This document shows positions 49,384 to 61,789 of a DNA stretch of 64,000 nucleotides, one piece after another; within the stretch, counting starts at the first letter, position 1; every line of letters begins with the position of its first letter. The notes beneath the pieces are model-generated. The model saw only the letters and a program-made list of their open reading frames with translations. It searched no databases and had not been told where the DNA came from. A program made the position numbers and the translations under genes. The stretch covers positions 179,242 through 243,241 of the forward strand of contig NZ_QVQH01000007.1 of NCBI RefSeq assembly GCF_003428645.1, in the 5' to 3' direction. Origin of the DNA: Geodermatophilus marinus. Its GTDB lineage: Bacteria > Actinomycetota > Actinomycetes > Mycobacteriales > Geodermatophilaceae.

Positions 49384-50139
49384 GTGGTCACCACACCAGC
49401 GGCACGGATCACCCTGCTCGACGGGTTCTCGCTCGAGACCGGGCCCGCGCCCCACGAGGGAGCCGTGCGGGGCCGCGGCTGCGCCCTGTCACCGGGTGTC
49501 CAGCGGCTGGTCGCGCACGTGTGCCTCGCGGAGCGCACCGCCCGGCCCGCCGTGGCCGGTCTGCTCTGGCCCGACGTCCTCGACGAGCAGGCCCTGGCCA
49601 GCCTGCGCTCGGGGTTGTGGCGGCTGCGCCGGGCCGCCCCGGGCCTGGTGGAGGTCTCCGGGGAGGTCCTGTCGCTGGCCGGCTGGGTGCGGGTCGACGT
49701 CCGGGAGCTGCAGGCGTGGGCCCGGCGCGCCACCGACCCCGGCTCGGACGTCGAGGACGTCGCGCTGCCCGACGTGGCGCTGCGGGGGGAGCTGCTCCCC
49801 GGGTGGTACGACGACTGGGTCCTGCTCGAGCGCGAGCGGCTGCGCCAGCTCCGGCTGCACGCGCTGGAGGTGGCCGCCGGCCGGCTGGCGGCGGCGCGGC
49901 GCTACGCCGAGGCGCTGGAGGCCGCCCACCTGGCCGTCCGCGCCGAGCCCCTGCGGGAGAGCGCCCACCGCACGCTGGTGCGCGTCCACCTCGCCGAGGG
50001 CAACCCCTCCGAGGCGCTGCGGGCGCACCGGCTGTTCGCGCAGCTGCTGCGGGACGAGCTCGGCGTCGCGCCCACCGAGCGGATGGCCGGGCTCGTCCGG
50101 GGGCTCCTGCCCGGCCGGCCTGGCCGGGTGGCGTGCTGA
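49384..50139 (+). CDS. SARP-like transcriptional regulator (wHTH + BTAD), second paralogue
   Basis: 251 residues with the same two-domain layout as the protein at 42675-43418 (RITLLDGFSLETG...PGVQRLVAHVCLAERTARPAVAGLLWPDVLDEQALASLRSGLWRLRRAA; BTAD from ~120). The two share long identical runs and are clearly duplicates flanking the protease genes. GTG 49384 has GGGAGG 9 nt upstream. It is divergent from the sigma factor. Confidence 0.85.
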   Translation: MVTTPAARITLLDGFSLETGPAPHEGAVRGRGCALSPGVQRLVAHVCLAERTARPAVAGLLWPDVLDEQALASLRSGLWRLRRAAPGLVEVSGEVLSLAGWVRVDVRELQAWARRATDPGSDVEDVALPDVALRGELLPGWYDDWVLLERERLRQLRLHALEVAAGRLAAARRYAEALEAAHLAVRAEPLRESAHRTLVRVHLAEGNPSEALRAHRLFAQLLRDELGVAPTERMAGLVRGLLPGRPGRVAC

Positions 50140-50151
50140 CCGGGGCCCTCC

Positions 50152-52584
50152 TCACCGCCGGTCGCCCCGGACCACCGCGCGCCCGTCGGGCGACCGGCGG
50201 CCCACGCCGGCGACCCGGTGCCGCCACACGATCCGCGCCGGCAGCCGGAGCACGGGCGCCCACGGCAGGAACCACCAGCGCAGCGGCCGGCGCGCCAGCA
50301 GGGCGTTGACGACCGCGCCGGGCCGGTCCAGGGCCAGCGGCTGCGGCAGGGCGCGCATCACCGCGTCGGCCACCGCGGCGACGAGGTCCCGGCCGTGCTC
50401 GTCCTCCCGCAGGTCGGCGAGCAGGTCGCCGTCGGTGGTCCGGTGCAGGCGGTCGCGCCGGTCCGCCCACTCCCCGGGCGAGAGCCCCAGCTCGGCGCGG
50501 ACCGTGCGGGCCTGCACCGCCGCGGTCCACGCCGCCACGTCCCCGCCGCGCACCGCCCGGGCCAGGTGCGCCTGCGCGTCCAGCCGCCCGGCGGTCCAGT
50601 CCCAGGCCCGCCACCCGGGCAGGCCGAACGCCGCGAAGTGCCGCAGCCGGGTGCCGTAGAGCTTGTCGTCCCCGCACGCGCGCGCCGCCGCCTGCGCCTC
50701 GGGCGTCGTGTCCGCGAGCGGGCTCTCGACGTCGGGCCCGAGCCGGAGGAACTCGAACTGCGCCGTCCGCTGGAACCGGTGGTGGGCGGTGAAGGCCTGC
50801 GTGGCCACCTCCACCACCAGGCCGGCCCGGCGGGCGGTGTCGTCGGCCACCGCCCCCCGGCGGGCCGCCGCGTAGGCCGCGCTCGCCGCGGACAGGCAGT
50901 GGGTCAGCGCCTCCTGCACCCGCAGCCCGGCGATCCGCGCCGCAGCCCAGTCCACGAGGCCGAGCGCGTCCTCGGGGGCGCTCGCCGCGTCGGCGGCCAG
51001 CCGGGCGGCCACCGCGTCCCGGACGGCCTCGACCCGCAGGAGGGCGGCGTCGACGTCCCGGATCGCGGCGGGCTCGACGTCGTCGCGGTCCCAGAGGTCG
51101 CGGACCAGGAGCCGGCAGACCCGCTCCGCCGTGCCCAGCCCCCAGCGCCACGGGCCGGGGGCGAAGGCGGCGTCCGGGTCGGGGGGCGGGGCCCAGGGCA
51201 GGTCGCGCGCGCACAGCTCGGCCGGTCGCACCCCGGCCGAGGGCGCCAGGACCACCGCGCTGTCCGCGCGGGCGCGGGCGAGCGTCTCGCGCACGTCCTG
51301 CAGCCCGCCGACCGCCCGCGCCCGCCGGTACTGCTCGAACAGCCCGTCCGCGGCGTGCGTCGGGCCGTCCACCTCCTCCCGGAACAGCGCCTCGGGGCCC
51401 ACCTCGGGGCGGACGTCGGTCGCCTCGCCGGCCCCGAGGAGCTCGGCGGCGTACTCCATGTCGGCGCGGACGTCGCCCTCCCGCGGGAAGCCGACGGCGG
51501 CGCCGAGGATCGCCGGCCACGCCGGGTGCTCCGCCCCGGCGGCCCCGCCCGGCGCGGCATCGTCCAGCGACGGCGGCTCCGCCCCCCGGGAGGGGACGAC
51601 GTAGACGAGCAGGCGCCGGACCGGCTCCGTGGCCGGCCGGCGGGCGATGGCGTCGAGGACCGGCTGGAACGGCGCGTTGTCCAGGATGCCGCCGTCGACG
51701 AGCCAGCGCCCCCCGTCGGGCTCGAGGGTGCTGGCCGGCAGCACGCGCCGGTGGGCCAGGTCGGGGCCCTCCTGCACCGGGGTGAACGCCAGCGGGAACG
51801 AGGCGGAGGCCCGCGCGGCGGTCACCAGGGCCTTCGCGGCCGAGGGGTCGGCGGGGGCGAAGTCGTCGACGAGGGGCCCGGCGTCGCCGCCCCGCCACCA
51901 GGTCGCCGGCGGCCCGTCGCCCGGGGCGTAGCCGACCCGCTCGTCCTCGGTGCGGCGGAAGCGGTAGAGCCGGCGGTGGTCGGCCACCGCGAAGCGCCGG
52001 CTGAAGGAGTCCCGGTGGTCGCGGTCGGACCGGCCGAGGGCGGTGGCGGTCACGAACAGGGTCACCGGGTCCCGGCGACCGGGCCGGCCGGAGCCGTCGA
52101 TCCCGGTCACCACCTGCTCGATCTCCCGCCGGAAGAAGTCACCGTCCAGGACGCTGGCCAGGGCGGGCTGCACGTCCTCGCCCCGCAGCAGGGCGCCGGG
52201 CTCCAGGCGCGCGCTGGTGTCCCAGATGTCGCGCAGCCGGGGCCGCGGCCCGCCGCCGGGCGGGTCCAGCGGCACGCCGCGGGCGACCGCCGCGGCCAGC
52301 AGCGTGCCGTTGAGCCCGCCGGCGCTGGTGCCGGCGATGACGTCGACGACGACCTCACCGACGTCGGAGCCGCGGCAGAGGTCCACCCACGCGTCGAAGA
52401 CCGCCCGGTCGTGCCCGGCCACGCCGCCGACGTCCTCCTCGGCCGCGCCCGCGGCGACCCGCGACGCCCGCCGGAGCAGGTCCAGCTCGTGCGTGACCCC
52501 GCCCATCCACACCGCGAGGCTCACCCCGCCGTTGAGGACGACGGCCACCCGGAGCTCCCGCCGCCGCTGCCCCGCCTCGGTCAT
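50152..52584 (-). CDS. patatin-like phospholipase with DUF3376-type C-terminus
   Basis: 810 residues. The N-terminal patatin domain shows the oxyanion loop NGGVSLAVWMGG, nucleophile Ser87 in GTSAGG, and the Asp of the dyad in LVDGGILDN. A long C-terminal helical region (about 430-810), containing 'LRLGPDVESPLA...KLYGTRLRHFAAFGLPGWRAWDWTAGRLDA', corresponds to the DUF3376 found only in actinobacterial patatin-like proteins. It has no signal peptide. The enzyme would release fatty acids from phospholipids. The 271-nt upstream gap contains the GTCACC array. It lies directly beside the CHAT/S8 genes and convergent with the second regulator. Confidence 0.88.
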   Translation of the reverse strand: MTEAGQRRRELRVAVVLNGGVSLAVWMGGVTHELDLLRRASRVAAGAAEEDVGGVAGHDRAVFDAWVDLCRGSDVGEVVVDVIAGTSAGGLNGTLLAAAVARGVPLDPPGGGPRPRLRDIWDTSARLEPGALLRGEDVQPALASVLDGDFFRREIEQVVTGIDGSGRPGRRDPVTLFVTATALGRSDRDHRDSFSRRFAVADHRRLYRFRRTEDERVGYAPGDGPPATWWRGGDAGPLVDDFAPADPSAAKALVTAARASASFPLAFTPVQEGPDLAHRRVLPASTLEPDGGRWLVDGGILDNAPFQPVLDAIARRPATEPVRRLLVYVVPSRGAEPPSLDDAAPGGAAGAEHPAWPAILGAAVGFPREGDVRADMEYAAELLGAGEATDVRPEVGPEALFREEVDGPTHAADGLFEQYRRARAVGGLQDVRETLARARADSAVVLAPSAGVRPAELCARDLPWAPPPDPDAAFAPGPWRWGLGTAERVCRLLVRDLWDRDDVEPAAIRDVDAALLRVEAVRDAVAARLAADAASAPEDALGLVDWAAARIAGLRVQEALTHCLSAASAAYAAARRGAVADDTARRAGLVVEVATQAFTAHHRFQRTAQFEFLRLGPDVESPLADTTPEAQAAARACGDDKLYGTRLRHFAAFGLPGWRAWDWTAGRLDAQAHLARAVRGGDVAAWTAAVQARTVRAELGLSPGEWADRRDRLHRTTDGDLLADLREDEHGRDLVAAVADAVMRALPQPLALDRPGAVVNALLARRPLRWWFLPWAPVLRLPARIVWRHRVAGVGRRSPDGRAVVRGDRR

Positions 52585-52701
52585 GGCCAACCTCCCGGGT
52601 GCCGTCGCTGCCCCGCCGCCGTCGACCGCGGCCCGGTGACCACCCCCCGTGGCCGGTCCCGGCACCGCCCCGGACCGGCCGCCCCAGGTTCCGGGGCGCG
52701 C

Positions 52702-52752
52702 GTCATGGCCCCGTCACCGGCCCGTCACCGCCGTCGTCACCGCTCCGTCACC
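52702..52752. promoter_or_regulatory. array of GTCACC direct repeats at 11-bp spacing
   Basis: GTCACC starts at 52713, 52724, 52736 and 52747, and a degenerate GTCATG starts at 52702, so the period is 11, 11, 12 and 11 bp. It lies between the divergent patatin (start 52584) and aldolase (start 52856) genes. The core resembles the PhoP/AfsR GTTCACC unit. Confidence 0.6.
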
Positions 52753-52855
52753 CCGCGGCCACCGGGCCGGTGCGGCAGGATCGGCCACCGGACGAGGTCC
52801 CGGTCCGGCGCTCCGGCGGGGGTGCCGCCGGGCCGGGGCGGGAGGGGGGCCGCGG

Positions 52856-53602
52856 ATGGCGCTCAGCGAGGTCGACCTGAGGCGCCGGTGGGCGGCGGGC
52901 CGGGCCTGCCACGGCCTGTGGAGCCTGCTGCCCGGCGCGGTGACCGCCGAGGTCCTCGCCCGCACCGGCCCGGACTTCGTCGTCGTCGACCTGCAGCACG
53001 GCGCCGCCACCGAGGCCGAGCTGCCGGGGATCACCGCGGCGATCACCGCGGCCGGCGCCGTGCCGCTGGTCCGGACCCGCAGCCCCGGGTTCGCCGACGT
53101 GGGGCGGCCGCTGGACCTCGGCGCGCGGGGCGTCATCGTGCCGAGCGTGCGCGACGCCGGGCACGCCCGGGAGGTGGTGGCCGCCGGCCGATACGCACCG
53201 GCCGGGAGCCGGTCGATCGGCCGGCTGTCCGGCGGGGCCGACGAGCCGCTGGTCGTCGCCATGGTGGAGACCGCGACCGCGCTCGACGACCTCGACGCCC
53301 TCCTCGCCGTGGAGGGGGTGGACGGGGTCTACGTCGGCCCCGGCGACCTGTCCCTGTCCCTGGGGCTGGCCGGCGACGGGGACCGCGCGCGGCTGCGGGA
53401 GGTGCTGTCCTCGATCGTCGCCCGCGCCGGCGTCGCGGGCGTGCCGGTCGGGGTGCACGCCTCCAGCGGCGAGGAGGCCGCCGACCTCGCCGCCGAGGGC
53501 GCCACGATCGTCACCGTCGCCGTCGACGCGGTCTCCCTGGGGGAGGCCGTGGCCCACCACCTCGGCGTCGCCCGCGGCCGGCCGGGCGCGGACGGGGCCT
53601 GA
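52856..53602 (+). CDS. HpcH/HpaI family aldolase
   Basis: 248 residues; TIM-barrel class II (metal) aldolase. HGLWSLLPGAVTAEVLARTGPDFVVVDLQHGAA, 'VRTRSPGFADVGRPLDLGARGVIVPSV', the Glu in VAMVETATALDDLDALLAVEGVDGVYVGPGDLSLSLG and 'ATIVTVAVDAVSLGEAV' are hallmarks. It splits or forms 2-keto-3-deoxy-type acids to pyruvate plus an aldehyde. It is 31 nt upstream of the nitrile hydratase genes on the same strand, which may mean a common operon. Confidence 0.87.
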   Translation: MALSEVDLRRRWAAGRACHGLWSLLPGAVTAEVLARTGPDFVVVDLQHGAATEAELPGITAAITAAGAVPLVRTRSPGFADVGRPLDLGARGVIVPSVRDAGHAREVVAAGRYAPAGSRSIGRLSGGADEPLVVAMVETATALDDLDALLAVEGVDGVYVGPGDLSLSLGLAGDGDRARLREVLSSIVARAGVAGVPVGVHASSGEEAADLAAEGATIVTVAVDAVSLGEAVAHHLGVARGRPGADGA

Positions 53603-53633
53603 CGGGCCGCCCGCGGCAGGGTAGGAAGCAGGC

Positions 53634-53942
53634 GTGAGCCGCATCAACGACGTCGGGGGGATGGCCGGGTTCCCGGCGATCACCGAGGAGCCCGACGAGC
53701 CGCCCTTCCACGCCGACTGGGAGGCCCACGTCCTCGCCCTCAACGGGGCGCTGATCCGGCGGGGCGTCTACAACCTGGACGAGTTCCGCGACGCGATCGA
53801 GCGGATGCCGCCCCAGGAGTACCTCGCCGCCTCCTACTACGAGCGCTGGTTCACCGCGATCGTCACGCTGCTGGCGGAGAAGGGCGTGGCAACTCCCGAG
53901 GACCTGGCCACCCCCGAGGAGCTGGAGGTGCCCGGTGCCTGA
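53634..53942 (+). CDS. nitrile hydratase-like subunit, N-terminal half of beta
   Basis: 102 residues. 'SRINDVGGMAGFPAITEEPDEPPFHADWEAHVLALNGALIRRGVYNLDEFRDAIERMPPQEYLAASYYERWFTAIVTLLAEKGV' matches the helical N-terminal half of nitrile hydratase beta. It stops at 53942, where canonical beta would continue. GTG 53634 has AGGA 8-9 nt upstream. Together with the next two genes it gives a three-subunit enzyme of thiocyanate-hydrolase/toyocamycin-NHase layout. Confidence 0.85.
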   Translation: MSRINDVGGMAGFPAITEEPDEPPFHADWEAHVLALNGALIRRGVYNLDEFRDAIERMPPQEYLAASYYERWFTAIVTLLAEKGVATPEDLATPEELEVPGA

Positions 53943-54213
53943 CCTCGCCCCCGGCATGCGGGTGCGCACCCGCAGCACCGATCCCGACGGCCACACCCGG
54001 TTGCCCCGGTACGCCCGCGGCGCCGTCGGCGTCCTCGTGGAGGAGGCGGGCGTGCACCCGCTGGCCGACGAGCGGGCCCGCGGCCGGGCCGGCACCCCGC
54101 AGCCGGTGTGGCACGTGCGCTTCGCCGCCGCCGACCTGTTCGGCGCCGGGGACCACACGGTCACCGTGGAGCTGTGGGAGGACTACCTGGTACCGATCGG
54201 GGAGCGCGCATGA
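53935..54213 (+). CDS. nitrile hydratase-like subunit, C-terminal half of beta (SH3-like barrel)
   Basis: 92 residues. 'GMRVRTRSTDPDGHTRLPRYARGAVGVLVEEAGVHPLADERARGRAGTPQPVWHVRFAAADLFGAGDHTVTVELWEDYLV' is the SH3-like barrel domain normally fused to the N-terminal half. It overlaps the preceding gene by 8 nt and the next by 4 (ATGA), so all three are co-translated. Confidence 0.85.
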   Translation: MPDLAPGMRVRTRSTDPDGHTRLPRYARGAVGVLVEEAGVHPLADERARGRAGTPQPVWHVRFAAADLFGAGDHTVTVELWEDYLVPIGERA

Positions 54214-54800
54214 GCGGGACCCACGTCGGCTCGCCGATCGCGGCGCGGGTGCGCCACGTCGAGGCGCTGCTGGAGCACCGCGGCCTGCTCGACGACGGCG
54301 AGATCGACCGCCGCATCGACGAGTTCCTCGCCGGCGGCTCCCCGGCCAACGGCGCGCGGGTCACCGCCCGCGCCTGGGTCGACCCGGGGTTCGCCGAGCG
54401 GCTCCTCGCGGACGCCAACGGCGCGATCCGCGAGCTCGGGCTGTCGATGTCCGGCGGCCTGCAGGAGCAGCGCCTCAAGGTGGTCGCCAACACCGAGGCC
54501 GAGCACAACGTCGTCGTCTGCACGCTCTGCTCCTGCTACCCGATCGCGCTGCTGGGGCCCTCCCCGGGCTGGTACAAGAGCGAGGCCTACCGTTCCCGGG
54601 TGGTGCGGGACCCCCGCGGCGTGCTGCGGGAGTTCGGCCTGCAGCTGCCGGGGACGACGCGGATCTCGGTCTGGGACGCCAGCGCGGAGTCCCGGTACAT
54701 GGTCCTGCCGCGCCGCCCCGCGGGGACCGAGCGGCTCGGGGAGGAGGAGCTCGCCGGCCTGGTGACCCGCAAGGGGCTCATCGGCACCGCCGCCGTCTGA
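54210..54800 (+). CDS. nitrile hydratase alpha-like catalytic subunit (Co-type)
   Basis: 196 residues. The metal site is C104-T-L-C107-S-C109 (VCTLCSCYP); Thr at the second position marks the cobalt type. 'WYKSEAYRSRVVRDPRGVLREFGL' and 'TTRISVWDASAESRYMVLPRRPAGTE' are conserved. The usual Trp after CSCYP is Ile here. The enzyme hydrates a nitrile or thiocyanate to an amide or carbonyl sulfide. No activator (P14K/P15K-like) gene is nearby. Confidence 0.88.
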   Translation: MSGTHVGSPIAARVRHVEALLEHRGLLDDGEIDRRIDEFLAGGSPANGARVTARAWVDPGFAERLLADANGAIRELGLSMSGGLQEQRLKVVANTEAEHNVVVCTLCSCYPIALLGPSPGWYKSEAYRSRVVRDPRGVLREFGLQLPGTTRISVWDASAESRYMVLPRRPAGTERLGEEELAGLVTRKGLIGTAAV

Positions 54801-54820
54801 CCACGACCGACCACGACCGA

Positions 54821-54856
54821 CCACGGCGGGCCGCGGTGGCCCGCGGCGGGCCACGG
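54821..54856. terminator. GC-rich hairpin between convergent genes
   Basis: GCCGCGG (54830-54836) pairs with CCGCGGC (54841-54847), with further pairing outside. It follows a tandem ACCACGACCG (54799-54820), and probably ends both the NHase unit and the convergent gpsA. Confidence 0.55.
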
Positions 54857-54862
54857 CGCCGG

Positions 54863-55864
54863 TCAGCCCGGCTGGGACTCGTGCCCGGCCGGCACGGCCC
54901 GGGTGAGGCCCCGGTAGGCGTCCGCGGCGCGGATCCGGCCGGTGACGACGTCGGAGATCGTCCGGGCGATCGGCATGTCCAGCCCGTGCTGGTCGGCCAG
55001 GTGCACGACGGTGGCCACCGTCCGCACCCCCTCGGCGACCATGCGCATCTCGCCGAGCACGTCGTCGAGCGACCGGCCCAGGCCCAGCTGCTCGCCGACG
55101 TGGCGGTTGCGGCTCTGCGGGCTCATGCACGTGGCCACCAGGTCACCCATGCCGGCGAGCCCGGCCAGGGTGGCCGCTTCCCCGCCCATCGCCACGGCCA
55201 GCGTCGTCAGCTCGGCCAGGCCCCGCGACATCACCGCGGCCCTCGTGTTGTCGCCCACGCCCAGGCCCTGGGCCATCCCGGTGGCGATCGCGACGACGTT
55301 CTTCAGGGCGCCGCCGACCTCGCAGCCGACGACGTCGTGGTGGGTGTAGACCCGGAACAGCCCGCGCTGCACCTCGCGCTGCAGCGCCGCGGCCACCGTC
55401 AGGTCGTCGGTCGCGATCACGCTGGCCGCCGCCTGGCCGGCCATGATCTCCCGCGCCAGGTTGGGGCCGGTCAGCGCCGCCGCCGGCCGGCCGGGCAGCA
55501 CGTCCTTGACCACCTCGGTCATGCGCAGGTGGGTGTCCCGCTCGAGCCCCTTGCTCAGGCTGACCACCGGGATCCACGGCGCCAGGTGCGGCCGGACCCG
55601 CTCCAGGACCCCGCGGAACGCTCCGGTCGGGACGCCGACCACCAGCAGCTCGGCGTGCCGGGCGGCCCGCTCCAGGTCGGCCGTGGCCCCCAGCCGCGCC
55701 GGCAACCGGGCCCCGGGCAGGTAGGCGCCGTTGGTGCGCTCGCCGCCGACCTCGGCGGCCACGTCCGGGTCGCGGGCCCAGAGCAGCACCTCGTGGTCGC
55801 GGCGGCACAGCAGGGCGGCCACCGTCGTCCCCCACGAGCCCGCCCCCAGCACGGTCACCCTCAT
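54863..55864 (-). CDS. gpsA: NAD(P)+-dependent glycerol-3-phosphate dehydrogenase
   Basis: 333 residues. N-terminal MRVTVLGAGSWGTTVAALLCRRDHEVLLWARD (GXGXXG), 'SLSKGLE', 'GPNLAREIMAGQAAASVI', the catalytic Lys in GGALKNVVAIATGMAQGLGVGDNTRAAVMSRGL and 'GDLVATCMSPQSRNRHVGEQLG' are diagnostic. It makes sn-glycerol 3-phosphate for phospholipids. The ATG has GGAGGA just upstream; it is divergent from the lipid-carboxylase operon. Confidence 0.95.
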   Translation of the reverse strand: MRVTVLGAGSWGTTVAALLCRRDHEVLLWARDPDVAAEVGGERTNGAYLPGARLPARLGATADLERAARHAELLVVGVPTGAFRGVLERVRPHLAPWIPVVSLSKGLERDTHLRMTEVVKDVLPGRPAAALTGPNLAREIMAGQAAASVIATDDLTVAAALQREVQRGLFRVYTHHDVVGCEVGGALKNVVAIATGMAQGLGVGDNTRAAVMSRGLAELTTLAVAMGGEAATLAGLAGMGDLVATCMSPQSRNRHVGEQLGLGRSLDDVLGEMRMVAEGVRTVATVVHLADQHGLDMPIARTISDVVTGRIRAADAYRGLTRAVPAGHESQPG

Positions 55865-56273
55865 CCCGGTCCTCCTCCGTCGCGCTCCCAGGTGACCACC
55901 GGCCCCGCCGGTCCCCGGCCCGCCCAGCATGGTGGGTGGGCCGCCCGCGGGGCCAGCGCGGCCGTCGCGGACGCGGCGGGAGCGCCGGACGGCGCCGCCG
56001 GTTGCCATGGCGCTGCTCCCGCAGGATGCTGCGCACGTAGCGATCCGGGGCCCGCGACCGTCGGGGCGTCCCGGCCCTGCCACGAGGCGGACACGCCCCT
56101 GCTGCGAGGAGGCCCCGGTGACGTCGACCCGGACACCCGCCCCGACGACCGGCACGACCCCGCGGGGCGCGGCCGGGGCAGGAGCGGCGCCGGCCGGGGG
56201 CACCGGCCCGCGCGCGTAGCCGCTCCCGGCCGGCGCCGCCGGCACGGGACCACCGACAGGGAGGGGCGCTCGG
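55865..56273. other. 409-nt divergent intergenic region between gpsA and the carboxylase
   Basis: Low in clear signals: several GC-rich palindromes, no strong TAnnnT near either start, one small ORF at 56118-56219, and TATA-poor sequence. It probably contains the promoters of both genes. Confidence 0.4.
56118..56219 (+). CDS. possible 33-residue ORF upstream of the carboxylase
   Basis: GTG 56118 follows GAGGAGGCCCCG, giving a Thr/Ala/Gly/Pro-rich 33-residue product that ends at TAG 56219, 54 nt before the carboxylase. A tiny epsilon-like carboxylase subunit is conceivable but not supported by homology. Confidence 0.3.
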   Translation: MTSTRTPAPTTGTTPRGAAGAGAAPAGGTGPRA

Positions 56274-61763
<5,490 letters not shown>

Positions 61764-61789
61764 CCGCCCCCGTCACGAGAGGACTCTTC

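Noticed and set aside
52585..52855. Interpreting the GTCACC array as a PhoP box only.
   Set aside because: The core lacks the second T of GTTCACC, and local SARP-like regulators offer an equal explanation; left open in the findings.
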